Below the pieces are notes generated by a model. It ran no database searches. It saw only the letters and a program-made list of their open reading frames with translations, and had not been told where the DNA came from. Shown piece by piece: positions 57,801-64,000 of a stretch of DNA of 64,000 nucleotides. The stretch is from Primulina eburnea. Taxonomy: Eukaryota; Streptophyta; Magnoliopsida; Lamiales; Gesneriaceae. Where the stretch lies: the NCBI RefSeq assembly GCF_022965805.1, contig NC_133103.1, positions 25,817,462-25,881,461 of the forward strand, given 5' to 3'. The translations under genes were made by a program, and so were the position numbers. How positions within the stretch are numbered: the stretch's first letter is position 1; every line of letters begins with the position of its first letter.

Positions 57801-59672
57801 CATATCCTCCGTGAAACCCATCATAGACCGAACCATGTCCATCAAAGTCCGGTTACAACGCTCCGAAACACCATTCGACTGTGGTGTAGCGGGCAGAGTC
57901 CACTACGAGAGAATCCCATTCTCCCTAAGATACTCTTGGAACTCGGAACTCAAGTACTCACCACCTCGATCCGATCGAAGTGTCTTGATGTTTCGTCCCA
58001 ACTGTTTCTCTACTTCACTTCTAAATTCTTTGAACCTTTCAAAGGCTTCAAACTTGTATTTCATCAAATACACATACCCATACCTCGAAAAGTCATCGGT
58101 AAATGTGATGAAGTAGGCATGTCCGTGCTTAGTGGTGACGCTAAGTGGACCGCGCACATCGATATGGATCAAATCCAATAACCCTTTGGCTCACTCCACA
58201 TGGCCCTTAAAGGGAATTTTGGTCATCTTTCCTTTAAGACAGGATTCACAAGTCGTGAGAGCATTAATATCAGACATATCAAACATGCCCACTCCCACTA
58301 ATTTGTTCATCCTTCTTAGGAAAATATGTCCTAATCGAGCATGCCATAATTGTGCCAGATTTAGAGTATCTTGTTTTCGCTTGTTTATTTTTGTTATTGC
58401 TTGAACATTGTTTAGTGGAATATCTTTCAATTTTAAGGTGTAGAGATCGTTTTCAAGTTCCCCAGTACCAATTAAACATTCATTCTTGTAAATATTGCAA
58501 ACACCTTTGCTAAATAAACAAGAAAATCCATCTTTCTCAAGCATAGAAATGAAAATAATGCTTTTCACCAATTCGGGTACAAACAAAACGTCTCTTAACA
58601 TTAACTTAAAATCATTGTTTAAATGCAAGCAAACATTTCCTACGGCCTTGGCAGCAACCCTTGCTCCATTGCTCATCCTCAAGAAGGTCTCACCTTCCCT
58701 GAGCCTCCTACTTCTTCCCATCGCCTACAAATCATTACAGAGATGTGAGCCACAGCCGGTATCCAATACCCAAGAAGTAGAGTTAATTGAAATGTTTACT
58801 TCAATATAGAACATACCGTTTCCAGAACTCTTCTGGGAAAGATATTCCCTGCACTTACGCCTCCAATGTCCAGTCTTCTTGCAGTGATGACAGATGTCAA
58901 CAGTCTTGTCAGCCTTAACTGGTGTGGCTGTCACAACGGGAATCAGATTCTGGCTCTTCAAGGGCACATTCTTCTTGGTACGTTGGAAAGAACGCTTCTT
59001 TCCCTTTCCAGGTGGACCGGTCATCGTACCAGATGAAGAGCCCACATAAAAAACCGGCTTCTCTTTCTTGATAGTTGACTCAAAAGTCACAAGCATATTC
59101 ACCAACTCCTCAAGGGTAGGCTCCATCTTGTTCATGTTGAAGTTCACCACAAAAGGATCAAATGAGCTAGGCAATGACAACAGCAACACGTCGGTGGTCA
59201 GCTCCGAAGGCAACAACAAATCCATGCCAACGAGCTTGTCCACGAGCCCAATCATCTTTAGGCCATGCTCATGGACCGAGGCCCCATCTCGCATGCACAA
59301 AGTGATAAGCTTCTCGACGGTAGCATGCCTAAGAGGCCGAGTCTGCTCACCAAAGAGCTCCTTGAGGTGCAAATGAATGTCAGCAGCACTCTTTGCATCC
59401 TCAAAACGTCTCTGCAGCTCATCATTCATAGAAGCCTGCATATAACACCTGGCTTTCAAGTCATGGTCACACCAATCCTTGTAAGTCTGCAATTCCTCAG
59501 GAGTGCAGCTATTCGGAGCCTCAACAGGGGGCGAGTCAGTCAGTGTATATGCAATCTTTTCCGAGTTCAGGACGATCTTTAGGTTTCTTAGCCAAGTGAG
59601 ATAATTAGGTCTGGTTAATACGTGATTGTTGAGTATTGTAGATAGCGGATTGCGAATCGAAGACATTGTCAA
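57801..59672 (-). pseudogene. Ty1/copia gag, protease and first half of integrase
   Basis: Gag starts with ATG at 59672 (MTMSSIRNPLSTILNN) and has the copia gag wording NYLTWLRNLKIVLNSEKIAY and DLKARCYMQASMNDELQ. A zinz knuckle CHHCKKTGHWRRKC lies near residue 265, and protease (SWVLDTGCGSHLC) follows near 305. A stop at 58725 is followed by MGRSRRLREGETFLRMSNGA and the pre-integrase LWHARLGHI. Integrase shows DLIHIDVRGPLSV, ITFTDDFSRYGYVYLMK and LRSDRGGEYLS, then after a stop SNGVSERCNRTLMDMVRSMM. The solo LTR then interrupts it at 57800. Gag itself is unbroken. Confidence 0.92.
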
Positions 59673-61433
59673 AATTGTACTGAAAAGTAAAACAGATAAA
59701 TGTTAATGACTATTTTAAAATATTTAGTACGATATAAAGTATGGACTTTTACTTTATAAATTTTCGCTCCCACTGTTTTGACATTTTCACTACCCTCTAG
59801 TGAAAAAGAGAAACTCCTTTTCTCAGTAGGTACGCAAGGTCCAATTAGCGAATTATGATCCCGAATAATATCAGCCAATCACAATTGCTAAAAGGTAGTT
59901 TCCAATTGCATCACAATGCAACCCTTAACGTAAAATTTTGTCTCACGTTTGATTAGGACCCAATAATATGACGTCGTTCATCTTTACGTGTCAAGCCTTA
60001 CCCATCGATGTTGAACCTTAATGGACGGTCGCCATGAGTTCCCTCAATAATATAAGCCGAAATCATGGGAGTTCCACGTAGTTCACATCACCATGTCAAT
60101 GAATGTCACAGCTTTCCAGCACCTAGGGCCCCCCCCCCCAATAATATGAGCCGAGCCCCGAGCACGGGTAGCGTTCATCATGCACCCATTGTCGATGGAA
60201 GACATGGAAATTATAAACAATTTTATAATTCCCCTTTTCGGGCTTGATATTAATTTTGAATCTTATTCAAAATGACGGTTTTTAATTTTGAAAGGTCTCA
60301 TCATTAATTTTATTTTAAAAGCTCGCCATGTTTGATCGTAGGTTTGTTGGATTCATGCAACTTTGCTATTATCATAATAATAGCGCACATACTCATTATT
60401 TATAACATATCATGCATATATTATAAACAGTAAACAAAACAAGGATGATCAATCGCCCCAAAACTAATGGCCCGTGTGAGCTAAACACGGGCCTAGGTCC
60501 AATCCTAGGGAAATGCAAGGGATGTAAATGCAACTATTACATTAGCTTCCAATATTTACATTTCTTCGATCTTCATAATCATCAAGACACCATCTTCCAA
60601 TCTTGATCTTCCACTATACTAATATTTACAAATAAATATACTTGGCAAATAGGGATACATCTCATGGAGGTGGGAACGGGCCATAAACCAAGCCCACTTT
60701 AAATTTGATAATTATTACAATCATTTAACACAAAATATCCTAGCATACACTTAGCGAATTGGGCTTGGGATTTTGATCATCCTTCATGCATAATATCACA
60801 TATCATACATCATCAATTAATTATTACAATAATTAATTGATCCAATATTATATATCTTGATCAAATCACTAACCGCCACGATTATAAACTAAATTAACAA
60901 AGTATACAAACACCTTCGTCTACTTTCTAATTAATTTATTCATAACCGAATTTCTTGTAAATCACAATTTTCTATATATAATTAAAGTCAAACTTCCATT
61001 ATTTATTTCATGAGAAAATATTTGCAACTTTTGTAAATCTAACTTAAGGGCCCAAAAAATCATTTTTCACCAAAAACATTTTGGCCCATTTAAATTTCAC
61101 AAATATGTTAGCCATCCAATGACCCAACAACTCAAGGCCCATGACACTTTGATATTTCAAAACATCTTTTGAAAACCCTAGTCGTCATCGCCGTCGCCGG
61201 AGTTCCGTCGCCGGATTCCGGCCAACATGCAAACTTTTTTTTTTTATTTTGAGGGGGACGTTCGGGCAGCCCCTCATGTGGCCCAAATGGGCAGCCCCTC
61301 AGCTGCCCGAAATTTTGTCCCCAAAACGCCTTGATTTTATTGCAAAAATTCATCTCATGTGGTTAGAAATCAACCTCAATATAATATTATGTATATGCTA
61401 CACAAACTAGTACCCTTAGCTCATGATACCACT
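59673..61433 (-). other. Leader of the large copia element
   Basis: This 1.76-kb region lies between the 5' LTR with its primer-binding site (61414-61433) and the gag start. It has no long open frame. It includes two AATAATATGAGCCGA-like repeats, a poly-C run near 60129 and a GC-rich patch around 61185-61225. I see nothing else in it. Confidence 0.7.
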
Positions 61434-63492
61434 TGAAAGAGGTTCGTTTTTAAGGTGTTCAAATGCGCAACGGAAGTTCAAAATTTTTAACGGCATGAAA
61501 ACCGAAATTTTAAAAGGAAAAATTTCATGAACATCTCATGTACTAGCATGTAACATATACAAAAACACAACTGTGACATTCATAGGAAGAAATTTTACCT
61601 GATGTTTGGCACCAACTTAGTTGTCAAGCAACTAAGCTCTTCAAAGACAAGACAATCTACAAGCCTCCTTGCACTCCTTTCTTCAAAATCAAGCCCACCA
61701 CCAAACTTAAAAAATCCACCTTACACTTGCCCTAGAAAATGTAGGGCATTTTTCTTTAAGAATTGAGAGTTTTCTCCAACAATTGAAGAACAAAAATGAA
61801 GAGAATTTTAGATGGGAAATTTCGGCCAAGGGGTAGAATGGGCGAGTGAAAAAAGTTGTCTTGGGGTTGCGAAAAGCTAGAGCTAGCATGTGCATGCCAT
61901 GCCAATTTTTTAATCAAAAGTAGTCCACAACTCTTCACCTCCCAAGCATGCATATCAAGTGGGCTTTTAACAAGTACAAAAGGCCCATGGACTTTTTAAT
62001 TTAATTGTCTCAAACATATTTGAGCCCAATTAAACTTTACTTGATTTTACTCAAGCCCATTAGTTAAATAATTATTTCCAATTGGGCTCTACAAGGGCCA
62101 ATGTTATTTAATTAATTCAACACTTGAATTAATTTAATTATTTGGACTCTACTAGGCCACTAGTGTATAGTTAATTCAACACTTGAATTAATTTAATTTA
62201 ATCCATAATAATGTTTATGAAAATCACAATTTTCAAACACGTTATTTACTTGGCCAACTTTTAATTTAAGAACACATTCATAAATTAAAAATTACATTTT
62301 CCCTCATAGAATTCATACTTCTATTTTTCCTCAAGCTTATAAACTCTTTTATAAGCGGTTCAACACATTGAACTATTTTACTTATCAATGAGATCTAGAA
62401 AGCTAATATTTGTGTGGCCCTCAATGATTCATTGATACAACTAGCAGTGGGTTCACATTTCCATGTGATTCGAGACTAAACATGTCCTCATATGAGCATA
62501 GCTCAATTGCACCATTCTTACTTATCAACTCCTTGATAATAAGAACGTCAGAACTCAAGTCTGATAGTACCCAACCAATCATGTTAAACTCCTAGTAGCA
62601 TCGCTTACATGATTCCCTAGGTATCAAATGATAGTGCCTGCAAGAACCATTCAATTATGGTTAGCGTACAGTACGGTCCCTTCAACTCATATATCCCGAC
62701 CGATTAGACAACTATTGGTATATCGAGAGCTGTCAATGAATCGATACTATGTGTCATGTCGTAGTTGCATCGATGGTGTAATCTATGAAACCCCTTTCAT
62801 AATTAGCACCATACTCTGATCAGAGATTTCATACTACATATACATGAGAACACATAGGATATCCATACCCGAAGGTAAGCGGTGAATCCATGACTACAAT
62901 GCATCGACTCCTATATGTTTCGACAGAACACCCAACCTTGCCACCTGATGACCCCTTGAGAGTCGGTAAACAAGTCAAAGTGTAGTGCTAGCACATAGAG
63001 TCTCAATGTTGTCCCGGGTCATAAGGACTAATGGTGTACAACCATAAACTAGGCCGTTTCCACTCGATAAGTGAGAACCACTTGGAAAGTCTTTTATGGA
63101 GGGTTGTTCAGTACACTCTACCAGGAGCACCTATCTGCATTCTCGGATATCACAATGTCCCCTACCAATGAAACATGGTACTCACATCGCAGATACTAGT
63201 CTCGAACTCGAGCGGCCTATATCCTTCTTAGCGGTGGCTGAATCGACTAGGAACTGTTTAGAATATACAGTATTGCAAATATGAGTTTCATGATACTCAT
63301 CATATGAGCATCTCATATTCTTTCTATTATTTTTATATTCAAGGAATTTATCTATGCAACTAGCATGTGTATATAGATAAAGAAGTGTCAAAACAATAAT
63401 TTCAAATATTATTAAAATAAAGATTGTTTATACATAGAGTTTAAACATGAACCCTCGACCAACACTTGGCTCGACGGGCACCTACTCTAACA
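61434..63492 (-). repeat. 5' LTR of the large copia element
   Basis: Plus-strand start TGAAAGAGGTTCG and end ACTCTAACA, matching the 3' LTR along its full length. The primer-binding site lies immediately to its left on the plus-strand map. Confidence 0.93.
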
Positions 63493-63622
63493 GTCGAAAC
63501 GACTGAAACCTTTTCAGCAAAGTCTCCATTGGTGTAGCGGTCACATCCATCGGATCGTTAGAAGTACTGCCCTGTTCTGGTGCTCGACCTGCTATTGGTT
63601 GCGGTACTCGTCGAGGAGGCAT
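63493..63622 (-). pseudogene. N-terminal gag of the second chromovirus-like element
   Basis: The ATG at 63622 opens [42 protein letters not shown], which is close to the gag start at 31679. The frame continues at 50742 once the copia element is removed. Its leader (63623-63870) matches that of the related element. Confidence 0.85.
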
Positions 63623-63879
63623 ATCTTATTATCAAACGGATTAGTACACAATCTATACAATCTGTCTCAGTCCTCCTCTAATCATATACCTCTGATCCAG
63701 AATCGGTTCTGATTCAGAATTTGCAAATACATGCTGTAATCAACTCAGATAACAAAAAAACATGTAATAGTGAAAGCAATAAATCATGATAGCACAAGAA
63801 AAACAAGGAAGAGAATTCAATCTACCCCCGCTCATTCTATTCTATCTCAGTCTAAAGGATCTATCGCTCTGATACCACC

Positions 63880-64000
63880 TGTTGTGGGGACCAGGGCTCT
63901 AACTCGACTATCTTTTTGGGATTAATTGGATCTTTTCTAGAAAATGTGGGTCATAAAAAAAATTCTTTTAATAACATAAACAAGTGTATATAAATCATAC
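63880..64000 (-). repeat. 5' LTR of the second chromovirus-like element, cut by the window end
   Basis: On the minus strand the last bases read CCCTGGTCCCCACAACA, followed by the GGTGGTATCAGAGC primer-binding region. The visible 121 bp align with the ends of the LTRs at 27615-29503 and 36310-38225. The rest is outside the window. Confidence 0.85.

Larger units (their letters stand above)
50747..63492 (-). mobile_element. Complete Ty1/copia retrotransposon inserted in gypsy gag
   Basis: LTRs at 50747-52799 and 61434-63492 are about 2.05 kb each. The target duplication GTCGA is perfect at 50742-50746 and 63493-63497. On the minus strand a TGGTATCATGAGC primer-binding site follows the 5' LTR and AAGTGGGAGA precedes the 3' LTR. 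Removing the element rejoins the gypsy gag as [11 protein letters not shown]. It is itself interrupted by a solo LTR. The gene order is that of Ty1/copia. Confidence 0.95.
43820..64000 (-). mobile_element. Second chromovirus-like Ty3/gypsy element, split by a copia element
   Basis: The 3' LTR ends at 45420 and is preceded, on the minus strand, by a polypurine tract (AGGAGGGGGAAAAA). Pol and gag run 45478-50742, then the frame resumes beyond the copia element at 63493-63622. An initiator-Met-type primer-binding site and the 5' LTR start near 63880 and run off the window. Protein wording is close to the element at 27615-38225, so they are members of one family. The left LTR boundary is uncertain. 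Confidence 0.88.

Noticed and set aside
60126..60140. Poly-C run as a functional element
   Set aside because: A simple homopolymer in the copia leader. Its length may not even be reliable.

Overview
The window is nuclear DNA of a flowering plant, almost certainly a eudicot. Most of it is transposable elements stacked inside one another. Host-like sequence is confined to about 3.1-12.8 kb and holds a decayed 3' part of a plastid-type glutamine synthetase gene, a single-exon gene for a BSD-domain protein (the only intact host gene I can support) and a possible last exon of an unrecognised gene. A short inverted-repeat element near 19.1 kb resembles repeats I associate with Lamiales. That is a weak hint, not a placement. 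I see no tRNA, rRNA, organellar or bacterial sequence.

Layout: 1-3076 is the 3' end of a degenerate Ty3/gypsy element with its LTR. 3214-4315 is the glutamine synthetase pseudogene. 4526-9969 is a solo-LTR-like repeat split by a 4.2-kb non-autonomous Helitron (5059-9302, minus strand) carrying pieces of host genes, including the start of CLASP. 11223-12515 is the BSD gene. 12802-18896 is a complete Ty1/copia element with a 5-bp target duplication. A small inverted-repeat element and a hAT deletion derivative follow (19.0-20.4 kb). 20437-41470 is a TAT-lineage Ty3/gypsy element on the minus strand. It carries an antisense, intron-containing ORF and an archaeal-type RNase H. Its pol is split by a complete chromovirus-like Ty3/gypsy element (27615-38225, plus strand), whose leader contains a solo LTR (29615-31525). 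41.5-43.8 kb is a patch of CACTA-like sequence, an RNase H fragment and a broken LTR. 43.8-64.0 kb is a second chromovirus-like element (minus strand) whose gag is split by a 12.7-kb Ty1/copia element (50747-63492), itself split by a 2.9-kb solo LTR (54868-57800).

Six insertions have duplicated target sites that can be read directly: AACTT, TCCTC, TCATT, GTCGA, CATAT and an 8-bp hAT duplication with one mismatch. A seventh, GAGAC/GAGAT, has one mismatch. The Helitron lies between A and T as expected. The order of nesting is therefore well supported. Nearly all element polyproteins carry stops or frameshifts, so the window is a graveyard of mobile elements rather than a working gene cluster. 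I found no multigene system. The most unusual signal is that five unrelated repeat families each carry an array of short, GC-rich, self-complementary units, each family with its own unit.
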